Source of the DNA: Sisyra terminalis
Taxonomy: Eukaryota; Arthropoda; Insecta; Neuroptera; Sisyridae
Length of the DNA stretch: 64,000 nt
Assembly: GCA_958496175.1 (NCBI GenBank)
Contig: OY292278.1
Location: 28,892,001-28,956,000 of the forward strand
Direction: 5' to 3'
In this document: in pieces, positions 1 to 13,900 of the stretch
Position numbering within the stretch: position 1 is the first letter of the stretch
Layout: every line of letters starts with the position of its first letter
The notes under the pieces: model-generated
Told to the model about the DNA's origin: nothing
What the model saw: the letters and a program-made list of their open reading frames with translations, nothing else
Databases searched by the model: none
Translations under genes and position numbers: made by a program

Positions 1-989
1 TTTTGAATAATCTATGCATTTCTCTAATTGTAATTTTTAAAGGTTTAATTATAATAATTTAAAGTTCATTCATATCGAGTACGCTATTTGACTATTTTTT
101 TTTGTATAGTAATACATTGCATGTTCCTAATTTACAATCTTGTTTTTATTCCAATTTCTATTCATTTATCGGGTAATCTGGAGAATAAGATTCATTCATG
201 ATCACATCTTAATTTGTATTTACTATTTAGCTACAAACCATTAGCGTCAAGTTCAAAGTCAAAGAATTAATTTCCTTGACTCGCTTTTTATTCAAAGAGT
301 TTGTTTCATTTTTTTGTACTATTTGCATTACTTTTTCTGAAATTCGCGTTTAAATCCACCTTGACCGAATTCCTTGGATTAGAATTTCACTTGTATAATG
401 ATTGAATGTCTATTGAAATACGACACGTGAACGGTAGATTATGAATAAACTAGCTGATAATGGCGACTTCGTCTGCGTGGCATAATACGTCGGTTATGTT
501 TTTTGTTGGCATTTGTCATTTGCCTTGAAATTTGGTACAGGTTTTCTTTGTAAATTGCACTGTACAACAGTGAAAATGTTTCGGACTCTTTAATCGCTAA
601 TTTTGATATATTTTTGTCTACTAAATACGAAACGACCAATACATTGATTTTTTAACTTTTATTTTTAAGATACAGTGGCATATCCGACCTATATATTGTT
701 ACGTTTTAAACTTTTATTTATATTTAACGGTTTCGTTTGGATTTGTGGTTCAGAGCACACAATAACAAATTTATTTTACTACACAATCGCTTATTTATTT
801 TACACTATACACTTATTTATTTATTTACAATAATCATTTATTTTATTATGGGTGCTTTCCCCTAAGCGATCACAACGCTCATGGTCGTTATTTTTCGTAT
901 TCCATTAGCTTATGAGCATTACGGGCATTATGATCATAGACCTAAGTGAAATGGATTTTGAGCATTATATTTTGAAGATTCTTTTCCAT

Positions 990-1250
990 AGTTTAATAAT
1001 TATTTATATTCTCTTTTTGTTTTGTTTTTTATTTATTTTAAATTTTTATTTTTGTACCACACGTTTCATCGGTTTCTCGATTTCTTCAGTTACTAATATA
1101 ATTCTTTATATCACAATTTAACTGTCAATTACCTATTGTTAGAATTATATTAGTACCTGAAGAAGTCGGAAATCTGATGAAACGTGTTGTAAAAAAATAA
1201 AAAAATACCTAAAAAACAGAGAATATAAATACTTAAAATAATTGTTCATA
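990..1250. repeat. Foldback hairpin element
   Basis: The left arm (about 990-1100, ending ...ACACGTTTCATCGG...CTTCAG.TACTAATATAATTCT) is repeated inverted at about 1140-1250 (AGAATTATATTAGTACCTGAAG...TGATGAAACGTG). The small ORF at 912-1121 lies in it and is not a gene. Confidence 0.7.
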
Positions 1251-1461
1251 ATTATTGGTTAACTTGATTTTTATTAAAAAAAAAAAAAATACCATTAATT
1301 TTTTTATATTTTATACCTTGAAAATAGTTAAACAATTTACATTTAAGTATTGTCAATATGTTTGTCAAGGCTATAGTTCAGTTAGATTCAAGTTACGTTA
1401 GTTGAAAGATGGACTTACACTAAAATTAATTTCATTGAAGTTACTTAACATAATTGTTTAA

Positions 1462-2290
1462 GGATGTTATGGAGGTATATCAAAATGTTACCAGACAACT
1501 AAAAATTTAGTAGATTGTTCCTTATTTAATGCTTAAGCATCCGTGAAAATTTTAAAGTAATTCACTAAGTCGTTAAAAAATTATTGCAATTTAAAAATAA
1601 GTACTATGATTTTACACGTAATCTTATGGAGATTCGGTAATCGAACAGACTAAATTTATTTTTATTAGCAAAAAATGCTACCAAGCATCTCAAACTTTCA
1701 AAATATGTAGTTTAAACTTTTGGGAACTACTGTGTATACAATATATAGGATATATTGCGGTCCAATTTATGTAGTATAATTTAATATAATAATATACAAA
1801 AATCATACCATAAACATAAATTTGAACTTCTGTTCAAATTTTTATATATTATTATATTAAATTATACTACATAAATTGGACCGCAATATATCCTATATAT
1901 TATATACACAGTATAACTGTTTAAAGTCAGCGAAAAAATCTTATTTTGATTTTTGGGAACTAATTTTGCTTAAGTTTATTTGAATTCATTACACGGTTTT
2001 TAAGAACCAAATTAAAAACATACCAATAATGTGGTTTTTACTTGATATATTAATAAGTGTATAAGAAAGTGTAGTAACACTCTCGTCAGCTGAAGACGTA
2101 CCGTCTTGTATATAATACAAGCTGTATTAGTACATTTGGTTAGATAAAAATGAAACGCATAATTTATCTTTGTCACACTCATGAGTATACAGTGTAAAGC
2201 GGAAAAAATGAAATATATCAAACAATTTATTTTTAAAATGTCGAACATGTCGCGCATGCTCACTCACATCGTGTGAGAGAGACATGAAGG
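1462..2290 (+). mobile_element. Dispersed repeat R1, copy 1
   Basis: Starts GGATGTTATGGAGGTAT and shares long, nearly identical stretches with 35985-36890 (+) and 46868-47581 (-). It is interrupted by a MITE at 1730-1911. Copy 3 has an inverted version of the start at its other end, so R1 is probably a non-autonomous DNA transposon. Confidence 0.75.
1730..1911. mobile_element. Palindromic MITE (family M1), copy nested in R1
   Basis: Near-perfect inverted repeat: CTGTGTATACAATATATAGG and the following TATATTGCGGTCCAATTTATG on the left are mirrored at 1850-1911. The sequence TTTTGGGAACTA occurs on both sides (1718-1729 and 1951-1962). The R1 copy at 36 kb lacks the insert, showing an empty site. 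Confidence 0.75.
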
Positions 2291-4707
2291 ATGTCTTTTA
2301 CTTTTCTTCTATAATGATATTTTCTTTCACTGAGTAGAAAAATAGCTTGTACCTAATTTTCATATTTTTTATTACTTTTTTCCAGTTGTTCTTGAGTTAA
2401 AAGAAGACAAATGGTTAATAATAGTAAATTTGGAATAAGGACATCTTAAACGATTATTATTCGTTCAAATGAGCCAAAAAAAATAATGTTTAGAGTACAA
2501 AGAACCCTAATTTTAATTTCTTGTTGATATTAGAAAATATTTTATTAAAAAAAAACTTAAATAAATCTTAAAAAAAATTGGAAAATTTCCCAAGTTCTGA
2601 TCCTTAGTTATTGACGCGACTGTTTTTTTTTAAATTTTAACGTCAGTGAATTAAAAAAAAAATCGGACGTCATGTGAATGGAGTTCTAATTTATTCAACA
2701 AATAAACTATACGTTTAAAAACGGTATTTCTAAACCTTGGAATTGATTCAGTAAATTTAGTGGACTGTTATTATATTTTTCTTTTGAAAATACCAAATTT
2801 AATATGTCCTCTGCTTATAATTCTAGCAAGCGTTTAATTTAATTTCTTCGTCTAGTCAATTACAAAAGTAATGTAAATTTGATCAATTAACGTAGTAATT
2901 AACGCAAGCTAGTTAATGTTAGAATTTCCCAAAAATTTTTTTGAAATAATTATTTTGCTACATGTAAAGTTGGGTATAAATTTAATTTAAAAAAAAATGT
3001 AGATAATTTTGATATGTTTTTAATTAAGATAATATTTGTTATCTTAATAATATTGTTTTTATACTGTTTTTATTTTCATAAAAATGACGCCTAAAAATGA
3101 AAAAAAGACAGTAAAGTTTAATTATTCATATTATTCACCCTTTTATTAAGATTATTTTGCTATGTTAATGTTAAATTTTCCGAGATTTAATGCAGGGGTA
3201 CATGTATTATTATTTCCTCCAAATATTTGTTATTGTGTTGACAGTGGCTCCACACATTGGCCAATGATAGCTATAATTGCTAAAATGAAATTACCAGAAA
3301 TTAATATGAAATACTTAGGAAACTATCATAACAATACTAAAACTACACAGATAAAATCTATATAATGCTACTCTTACCAATCTTACCAGCTTTATTTCTA
3401 CTAAAATTCGCACAATGATTTTAGCAAATGTGGGATAACTTTATGCACCCCCCCCATTATAAATCCTTCTTGGTCAAGCAAAGTCTAACTAAAAATTTTA
3501 ATTAATGAAAATAATGATCATAATGATGTCGACATATCATACCTTATATTACACATTTGATCTTATATTTCACATTTTAGGTATTTTTCCTCATATTTCC
3601 TTACAAAACTTTTTCAATGGATATGTCTTCTTTCTGAAAAGTTAGTGATTGAATGATTCTTTCAGTTCAAACCTTAAAAACTATCCAAAAAATGGATAAT
3701 ACAAATACAACGTAGTGATAAATACTCACAGCATGATTTATATGATAATAATTTAAGACTTATTAAATACAAGAAAAAATGTAGAATAAATAACGAAAGT
3801 TATTTATGACTTCACCAATACATCAAGTTTCATAACTATTTTCTTAGGAAGCAAAAAAACTAGTTCAAATGTTTGATAATAAGCGTTTAAGTAAACTAAT
3901 ATAAGACAGTAAAAATTTTTAATACACATAAAATAAACCTTATGTTCTTTAATTTATAAGAAATGAGTTCTACATAATATTACATTTAGTTATAATTTTT
4001 AATTTATCAATTTATTTTATTGACCTTAAAACTACCTCAATTTTCTTTTTTTTATTACTTTTATTAGATCTTTCTAGTATAGAGTAAGTAAGAGTAAACA
4101 TTACTGTTTTTAAAAAAATTATAATTCATTTATTCAGCATTGACCTTCGTTGTAGGAAAACTAACTGAACTAGTAATTATACAATGGACATCAGATGATT
4201 AATTTGCACATGAAATTCAGAACAAGGACTTACCTTTAAAATAATGTTAAGCAAATGTAAAACAGATTTAGATACTAAAGGTACCAAATGTGTATTATTT
4301 AATTATAAAATTATCGCAATAAAAATGCAAGTTATGAATTTATTTTATTTCTTGCTAAATTTAAAAATTTTAATAATTCTGGGGAAATTTTATGTCTTTT
4401 ATTAATCCATAAGAGACTGTCTTATAATTTCTATTAAATAGTTAATATTTTAACGACGGGAAATCCAATTCACTCATTTCACGGAATGACCTTATTCTTA
4501 GAGGAAATTTTACAATGAAATTCATTAAAAATTCCAATTCTACTCTTCGCAATGAATCTTTCTAAAGCCAAATTGGTCCTTGTGTAGCCTTTTTTTTCAA
4601 TCTTCTCTTTAATGTTCAGTTTAATACGTGAACAAAACAAAAAACGGAAGATATATAAGATTCCAATTGATATTTGTTTAGTGCTTAATTTTCTATTTTA
4701 TTTTTAG

Positions 4708-4917
4708 TCCTGGGACTCCTACTTCCGACACACAACTAGCGGAACTGGTAGTGGGTATCAAGCACCTCCTAGTTTAGCACCTTTAGCTCCAAATACTGTT
4801 CCATTAACATCTCTTGTTCCGCAATTAACTGGAGGCAGTTTGTCGACCGCTGGTGGCATATCGGAGAAAATTATCGATGATCATCTATCTGTTCAAGCGA
4901 TTATTCGTAGTTATCAG
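4708..4917 (+). CDS. OGDH: OGDH exon, SWDSYFR to IIRSYQ segment
   Basis: Exon of exactly 70 codons, phase 0 at both ends, with acceptor tttttag and donor CAG|gtatgc. It encodes [12 protein letters not shown], then a Gly/Pro/Ser/Thr/Leu-rich linker, then [14 protein letters not shown], which leads into the RGH segment carried by the next (alternative) exon. The linker is the usual low-complexity spacer after the E1 N-terminal helix. The previous exon is not visible in the window. Confidence 0.92.
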
Positions 4918-7900
4918 GTATGCAAGGTTGAACCCGTAAACAGACGTAACGAAAAGCTAATTTTTCATAATATCATATAGCAAAAAAAACTTTTTAAATG
5001 CTCGAAATCAACATTTTTTTCATCATATATCAAGTATCAGCATTATCATTTGAGTTGACTAGTTGTTTAGAATTTTATTCGCTATTTTTTTTTAGCAGAG
5101 TTGATTTCTTTAAGATAATTGTTCAATATGAAGAAGTCCGGAAAACGAAACTATTAGAATTTATCCTTTTGGAATATTCAAATATGTTAAAAATTGAATT
5201 TTATAAAAATTTTGGGTTTTAGAATTTGAAGAAATTCTAGCAGTTATTACGAAATTTGAATTCCAATGTTCAATGTCGAGTTTTACTAAGTTGATTTTTT
5301 TTAATATCTCTCCTGAATTTTTTTAGTGACCCAAATTATATATTATAATTGAAATATTTCTATATTCTAATACTTTTATCCAGGGGCCTCTGTTCAGCAC
5401 AGAAAATAAGCCATAAGTTATAACACGTAATTTTATTAGATTTTAAAAAACATTTTTATATCTTATATACTTTCGTCAAAATATGTCATGGACGTTGTTT
5501 TATATTTATTTGCTTATTAAAAAAAATATTTAGTAAAGAAAAAATTGTGACTTGCGTTCATTGTGTTAAAATTTATTTAAAATCTAAGCATTTAGTTTAG
5601 ATCAGGGGTATCCAACATAATTTTGTGGAAGATCAGCATTTGATTTTATTTCTGCAGCGAGCCAAAGGAAATATTCAAATGTTTTCCATGGCGAAAAATT
5701 CTGAAAAATTTAAAAAATTGTACTGTTTCTATGGTAACCGCTCAATGATCCCGATTTCAATCAATCTCTTTGCTTTTAATACGCGTACTGATGCGTACTG
5801 TGACGTCACAGAAAACCCATAAGCACACTTATCGTTTTCGAACTCTCATTTGCTCATTAAAATTAAAACTTTTTTCTGCCAAAATACAAGGTTTTTAATA
5901 GCTAAAAATTGGATTTTCCTCTTATCAATAATGTCTTTTATTGATCAAAAAAAATGTGCATTTGTTCTATTATACATAAATGGCTTAGATGTTTAATTTT
6001 GCTAAAAAAAAGAAAAAGAAGCACTATTCCAATCTATTCACTATCAGTATTGATGCATCGAATCTACTCGATGTTTACCGATACATCGATTGATTTGATG
6101 TTTTGATAAAAGAATTTTCTATTCGAAGCATTGATTTATTGAAAAAAAATATGGCTTATAATGGCATAAACTAATTTAAGTATTTATTATAAAATTAAGA
6201 ATCATTCTAATTTTTAATAAATATCATTAACAGATAGGGATCCTTGTGAGTAACCAGTAAAACCAAGCGGTAGCGATGAACTATCTTATGTATTTACGTA
6301 ATCCAGTAGGAGGAAGACTTAATAAGAACCCATTGTAAATCTGGAGTAACCTAAAAGTACAGTTTCTTAAGCTAAATTTATTTCAAATACTTGTCTATTG
6401 TAGGGACTTTTGTACCATCCGAATGCTTAGTTTTAAAGGCTACTCAAATAATGAACCAGTAGAGAAGATAGAATGAAAGGAAAACAATTAAGTAAATTTT
6501 TTTGTCCTGGAAAGTACCTAAACAATATTGGCCCTAAACTGGTTTAAATCTTCGAATTAAGTGTTTGGCTCATGTTCCTTTTAAAGCCGTTAAATTTGGC
6601 AACGTTGCGTTTTCTACTTTGATTTTTATTCTATCCGCGATTTTTTTATTAATTCAGTTCTAATATGGTATTATATTTTCTTTTGTGGTTAAATTTTCAT
6701 TTTGAGTCGATTTATTTGCGAATTAAATTAAAAGCAAAGTAGAAAATACAACGTTATCAGATTTGACAATTCTTAAGAAACATAAGCCAAATTTTTTTAA
6801 ACAAATTAAGACTATAATATTTGTTTTTCGTTTTTTTACGCAGAAATTTTGATAATCAAATTATTGCAGAAAGCATTCGATGTTCAAAAACATCGATGTT
6901 TTTAAGCGATGTGTCGATAAAATTGATGCATTGTTTCGATATTTTACATTGAGTGAAAACATCGATGTATTTTTCAAGAGTACACCTCTATTTCAACTTA
7001 GTACAGCGATTGACCTAGAGAATCCTATGTAACGATTCTCTATATAACGATTTTTTGATTGTTTTCTATGTAACGATAATCTTATGTAACGATTTTCCTC
7101 CTGGATTCATTTTGGGCTTCTGAATTTATAAATTCTTTTATATATTTCTAGATATTTATTTGTAATAAGCAACTTATTTATTTCCACAATGAATTGCACT
7201 AATAACTTACGTCTATTCACTTAAACGCACTTAACTCTAAGTACTTATTAGTAAATTATTGTTTGTTATTATAATTATTATTGTGAAAAGTATTGAAGTT
7301 TATAGTAAATATTAAGATTATTTGTTACTATAGGTTGTTTGGTCATCAATTAAAAATTGGCGGAGTTTACTTGAAAAAAATCAACTTGGTATAAAACAGA
7401 CACTTTAACCCCACGGACATTAGATCACGGATGCAACTCGCAAATCTTTTTATTGAACAATCTTCGTTAAGATTTTAATAGTTGCATGAGGTTAAATTAC
7501 TTACAATTAGTATCATAATTATTAGTATTACTATATTCAATTCATCTTCTATGATGACTATTAATGGAAAGATTGAAAAAAGAGTTGCCTATATCAATCA
7601 ACATAGATTAGGTTCAACGAGAAAGATAATATGTGATTAATCATGTCTCATTAATGTCTTATTTACAGACATGCAATTTTAAAAATACGATTTGTTTAAT
7701 TTAATGATTGCATTTGGTTGATGAAATAATTTAATAAGAATGAATCGGGAATTAAATTATTATTTAAATGTTTGCGAAGATAAATGTACTAGTGGAAACT
7801 TTTAAATAGTTTGGAAAAAATGTTTTATGTAATTCAAAGAATGACTTTGCAGTTGACTGGAAAAATGTTCATTTGTATACTGAAAGCAGACGTAATGTCT

Positions 7901-10900
7901 GTAACGGAAATTTTGAGCGACAAAGTGCTAGTATCAGTTTATTCTTGATAAATTGTAATCCGTTTCCTTATACCTGTGTCATAATAGGGTTTCTAAGTTT
8001 CTCTTGCGGCGAAATCAATATACTTGATTTTATCATTATTTGTGAATTTCATGATCAAGGTCTGTCTCATGAACTTTGTTGAGTTGTACTATGATTTGAC
8101 TTTGCTTTTTACTTGATAATAATTAAGAGGAAGTGCTGAAAAAGTTCTGAGATATTGGCAAGGAAAGTTTTTCTGTTAAGTCTTTTATCGATTGATTTCT
8201 GTATAAGAACTTTGTTTTCTGTTCTGATTCTGGCTTACAAAGACCTTTGAATATATGAAGGAAAGTTTTAAGTTTGTATTTTGTCTTTGTATTTTGCTAA
8301 GTTGAACTCATAAATGTCACAAAAAGCTTATCAGTTGTGTTAATTTTTATATGTGGTATAAACTGGAAATTTTTGTGTCTTAGTAGATAATTTTTAAGAT
8401 ATTTTATGAAGAAGATTTTTAGCAATGTCGTTTTATTTTATGGGTTAAAACTTAAGTAAGCCTTTAAATTCAATTAAAGGTTTGAACTATGTAATATAAC
8501 AAGGGTATATACGATTTTTCGAACTTCCCTCCCCTTTCTTACGTAAGATTCTATCTCGTTTTTCTAATATATTTTTCTGTAGTATCAAAAATAGATAAAA
8601 ATGAAAACATTTAAAATTTTAATATGTATTTTTTATTTCACCAAGCAATAAAGTTTTTTGAAATAGGATTTAAATTATATTGTTCTCTATGAAATGAAAA
8701 AAACCATTCGGGATTCAAATGAAACTATATTTTTAAAACTGAATTTTGATTTACAAAGTATTACGTATGAATGAGTTTTACCCCCTCCCCCCAAAATTAG
8801 GATATGTAGATATTTTCTTAACCACGCTTCCTCCAGTACTCGTATGCAATTAATGAATGGCCCCTTATTGAAATTTTTGACTGTTACTCCAGTATTAAAG
8901 CCGACATACCAAACATTGGCTTATATCAGAGCAGAGGAACTGGACCAAATTAGTTTAGGCTTCGACTCCAGGTCTGGTCTAAATTGTTAAAACTTATGAG
9001 TTTATTTTTTTAAATCATAAGTCGTTATAATCTAACATCAACTTAAATGTGATTTTATAGAATTGAGACTTAGTTAAATGTATGTGGTTCCAAAAAAATA
9101 ATTTCTATGAATTCATTGTACTTGTATTAAATTCGATTTAGACTCCAACTAGATAAATATTTAACTTCAGCTTCTTTAAAATCTTTTGGCTTCATGACTT
9201 CGAGCTCCAGCTCCAGTTCCCCGGCTTTGGCCTACGCATAGTAAGTTATGTGTAAGGCGGTCAAAACACAATGTTTCAGCAGCAATTTCAGCTTCCTCAG
9301 GTGCTTGAGTGTATAATAATATGACATAGGAAGACCATAGAAATTTTTGTGGTGGATTATATAGGGTGGGCTATCTAGCGTTTTTTTTTTTCAACTACCA
9401 TTTATCTTGTGAACGGTAACACTAATGTCATTTCGCTATTGACAGAAAATTAGTTTAATGTTTGCGCTGAACGAAAATGGTTGGGTATACGTATAAAGAA
9501 CGCTTTGAAATATTGAAAACATACTTTGAAAATGGGTCCAGAGGAAGTCCATTTTGACCGAAAAATCATTTTTTCGGATGAAGCGCATTTCCACCTTGGC
9601 GGGTATGTAAACAAGCAAAATTGTCGTATTTGGGGCACGGAGAACCCGCATGTGATCGAAGAGAAGCCGATGCATCCTCAGAGAGTGACGGTTTGGTGCG
9701 GATTTTGGTCTGGCGGCATCATTGGCCCATTTTTCTTTGAAAATGAGGTAGGAGCCGCCGTTACAAATTTTTGTTTCCAGAAATCGAAAAATATGACTTG
9801 GGGCCACATTTGGTTTCAGCAGGACGACGTTACATGCCACACAAGCAACGTTACAAATCGCATTATCAGCCGAATTGCTGACGTCGTTTGGCCACCAAGA
9901 AGCTGCGATTTGACACCATTAAACTATTATTTTTGGGGTGACAACAAATTATTATTATGCCAACAAGCCAGCCACGATTGATGCTCTCAAAGACAATATT
10001 CGTGTCGCCATTGGCGAAATTTTGCCGCATACTATCGAAAATGTACTGAAAAATTGGACTGAACGAATGAGCTACTGTATGGCTAGCCATGGCAGCCATA
10101 TAAATGATGTTGAATTCATTCCACAATTAGACGCAAGGATGGAACTTTCAAATAAAAAAAATTAGACCGAAAAAATATTCATTAGTTTTAATTTTGTAGC
10201 ATTTGAAAAAAAAATTATATGGTCCACCCTATATTTATTAATCTGCTTATAGTCTCAATATTTTCGTTACTTTGTGGTATTTATTAGGAATCAAAACCTG
10301 GTGGTTATGATTAATTAATTACACAATAGTAATTAAAAATTGTTTACCCAAATAGACAATAAAATGAATGTTTCTTTGGTGAAAAATTGCAAAGTTCAAT
10401 GAAACTTAAAAATGGATTCCGCTTAAATAAAACAAAAGGTAATAAAAACTATAATTTTCAGTTTAATGACTAGTTTCATAATATTTATGAGTTTTCAAAT
10501 TTCGTCAAACAGTATTTTTTTTGATTTATTGATATTATCTTTCTCGCTGCAACCTTGGCGTAATTTTTCTTAAAGTTTTTCGTATAATATATTATTAAAA
10601 GCATGATTAATTTTTTGGGTTAAGCTTTTTAAAAAAATAAAGCAGATGGAGACTGTAGATAGACTTTGCCAGAATAATAAATATTTATCTCAACATATCG
10701 AACGAATTAACACAAAATAAATGAATTAGAGTTAGTGACATCATTAATTTTAATGTTTATGGGATTGATAGCAACGTGGCCACCTTGTGGCTGAACTCGA
10801 CCCGTTGGGCATTACATATGCGGATCTTCACGCATCTTTCAAGGACCGAAAAGGGCATCCACACGAACGTGTTGTTCGCCAATATATGCTAGGTACACAC

Positions 10901-13900
10901 ACACTTGTCCAAATAGCGATTTGTTACTATTTTTTTTATATTTTCATTTTTCCTTAACAATGCTACGGCGTAAAGACGTTCATTAGATTGAGACATGTAA
11001 GGCATTTCATTTGGGTAATTAAAAATGGCAAACATAAATTCATCGGCGGAAAAGAAAAACCGAAATGGAGAGATGTGGAATTTTTTTCTTGGTATTTTGA
11101 CGCGGTGCTTTAAAGTGCTTACAACGGGAATTTTATATTTAAAATGGCTTTTTATTGTGTATGTATAATGTGTGTTATATAGTTGGGCTGTATGTAGCGA
11201 AAATTTTGAAAAGAGTTCTTTAAGTATTTTGGATTAAGATTGAGTGTGCGGATTTAGATTATTTTGAGCTCGAATGTTTGTATGTTGTGGATATAATTAT
11301 AAAACAGCGATGAAAAGCTCAGGAAAAATTGTTTCACTCAAATTTTCCGAAATATCATACGCAACTTCTATTCATTTGCGCATGAGTCACATGCGCACAA
11401 ATCAATCCAACCGACATGTAATTTTGCATATGAAATTTTGGAAGGCTTGAAAAACAAATATTTAGTTTCTTAAAAAAATAAGATTTTACACTTTCTCCCC
11501 CGTTGATTTACTTTCATTGATTTCACATGTAAAACTCATTTTCATTGATCCATTTTTTTTTTATAATTATCTATTCTGAGGTGATTTAAAAAAGAAAAGT
11601 TGTATAGAAAAGTTGGGTTTGCAATCGTCACTATGTACATATAGATTCGTGGCCATCATATTGCCAAATTGGACCCTCTGGGAATCAACAGTGCTGATTT
11701 GGACGACAGACATCCTCAGGAGCTTCTCTACTCCTATTATTGTTTTGGTAAGCGCTTACTGAAACATACTGAAATAATTTTACCATTCATTTTATTTTTC
11801 GTCACTTTATTTTGTTAATCATTATTTTTTTTTTTTGATTGTTACTTTTATATTTTTTTATAATTTAATTCTCTTTTTTTTTTGGAATGATCAAAGATAA
11901 ATTGAAAATAAGAAGTAATTGCTTTCTAAAAATATTAGTATCAATCAAAAATTGTTTTATTTGTACTGTAAACCAATACACTCGATTGTAATGTAAATCT
12001 TTGATTAGTCGCTTTATGCTTTTTCGCTCTGCTATTTTATGCTTTTAACATTTAATTCACAAAAAAATAATTTTAGTTTGATCTAAAAAATGCGTAAATG
12101 AACATAAAATATCTTTATATTTTTATTTCACTGTTTGATTTTTATTCGTGGTAAAATGTTTGTTTTTATATTCATTTACGTTTCAAATTTTATTGGATAC
12201 TAAATTCAATTGGGAGTAATGTAAATCGTAAATTTTTTAAAAAAAATTATGATACTCTAGATTTTACAAATTTTTGTGACGAAAGCAGATTTAAAGTTAA
12301 ATGAAAGTGAGTGCAAAAGGCATTTTGTTTGAAATAAGTTGAAAAAAAAATGTTAATTTATTATTTTGAATGTAGATCCAAATTTCTTGAGTTCGGAAAT
12401 GTCGTTATTAGGTATGAGTATTATAAAATGCTTGATTGAATTGATTAACTAAAAGTAATTAATTTTAGTGTGTTTTGTTGGATTGTTATACAGTTAATTG
12501 TGACATATTTAAAAAAAACACATAAATTTTGTTTGTGAATATAATGGAAATATATATGTTTTTGCATACCAACACTATTAAATAAGAAGTCGCTAACAAT
12601 AAGGAATAGAAATACAAACACAGTACATTTTGTGGGTAGATTATTTTAGAATACATGAAGTCATGAAAGAGTGCCTTTTGTAGATTTTAGTGCTTATATA
12701 CAAAATTTGAACTGTAGATACAAGGAGTCCGAACGGTATAAGATTTTTCACAATATTCATGTACACCAATATCATACCCAGAACATAGTTCTCTTTTCTG
12801 TCACTAGCAGCGTAAATATTCAGGATATACGTAAGGTATTAATAAAGTATTTCAATTTTGCAATGCATGATGGAAAATGGGTCAAAATGTGACACTGCCA
12901 TTAATATGTTTGCTGTACTAGTTTAAACCGAAATTTTGTACTTTATGTAAGGTAAATAAGATAACATTAGTTAGTACTCCAGACACTCTTGTGGCGGCGC
13001 CATATATTGACACTTTTCCCATCGTGCATTGTAGGAATGTAATATCTTCTTATGTATTACCTTGGACTAGTATCGATACTATTATTATTTTTACATACAA
13101 AATACGTCTGATGCCTGCTGATTTTAATTAAATAAACAAGTGTTTTTTAAGAGTGGTGCTCTTTATCGGCTCTGGAACTTAAATTGATGTCATTCTTTCA
13201 ATCACGAACTTAGAAGTTAGGCTTTTCTACAATATTCCTGTACAGCAATAACATACCCAGAACATAGTTCTCTTTTCTGTCACTAGCAGTGCAAATATTT
13301 CGGAATATCTTTGGAACACCTTCTTATATATTACCTTAGATTAGTACCGGTACTATTATTATTTTTACATAAAAATACGTTTGGTGCCGATAGTACGATT
13401 TTAGTATAGTTTATTGTTACTATAAGATGTTATTGACTTTGCAGATTATCGCTTAAACTTCGCGATAATATCTTTATTTTAAATTTTTTTATTCACAGTT
13501 GTAACTAGTAATAACACTTCCCGTGTAATGATTTAAACGAGTACATACTTCTTTAAGAGTGGTGTACTCTATCGGTACTGGAGTTTAAATTGATTCGATT
13601 TCTTTCAACCACGAAGTTAGAAGTTAGGTTTTTTCAAAATATTCCTGTACACCAATAACAGGCCCAGATCACATTTCTCTTTTCTGTCATTAGCAGTGCA
13701 AATATTTAGGACGTACGTAAGGTATTAAGAAAGTATTGCAATTGCAGCGTGTTTGCAGTGCTACCTTAAACCGAAAGTATGTACTTTATATAAAGTATCA
13801 TTAGTTAGTACTTCAAGCACTCTTATGACGGCGCCACATCTTGTCACATTTTCCATGTTTTCCATTGTACAGAAGATTGAAATTGGCAATTGTTATTAAT

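Larger units (their letters stand above)
1..4707. other. OGDH intron (or upstream) sequence, repeat-rich
   Basis: No coding exon recognised. It holds a hairpin repeat (990-1250) and a dispersed repeat (1462-2290) with a nested MITE. The rest is AT-rich with no structure I can name. The exon preceding SWDSYFR must lie further left or be too short to see. Confidence 0.6.
4918..10771. other. OGDH intron, 5.9 kb
   Basis: No exon recognised. It contains a hAT-like MITE remnant with a nested MITE (6045-6992), a short tandem repeat (7015-7098) and a mariner copy (9360-10233). Around 5600 CAGGGGTATCCAACA followed by GCAGCGAGCCAAAGG resembles hAT-derived MITEs. Near 8520-8870 there is a worn copy of the TTAATTACGTGAGA-type MITE. 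Confidence 0.5.

Noticed and set aside
912..1121. Short hydrophobic ORF
   Set aside because: It lies inside an AT-rich inverted repeat (990-1250) and has no family features.
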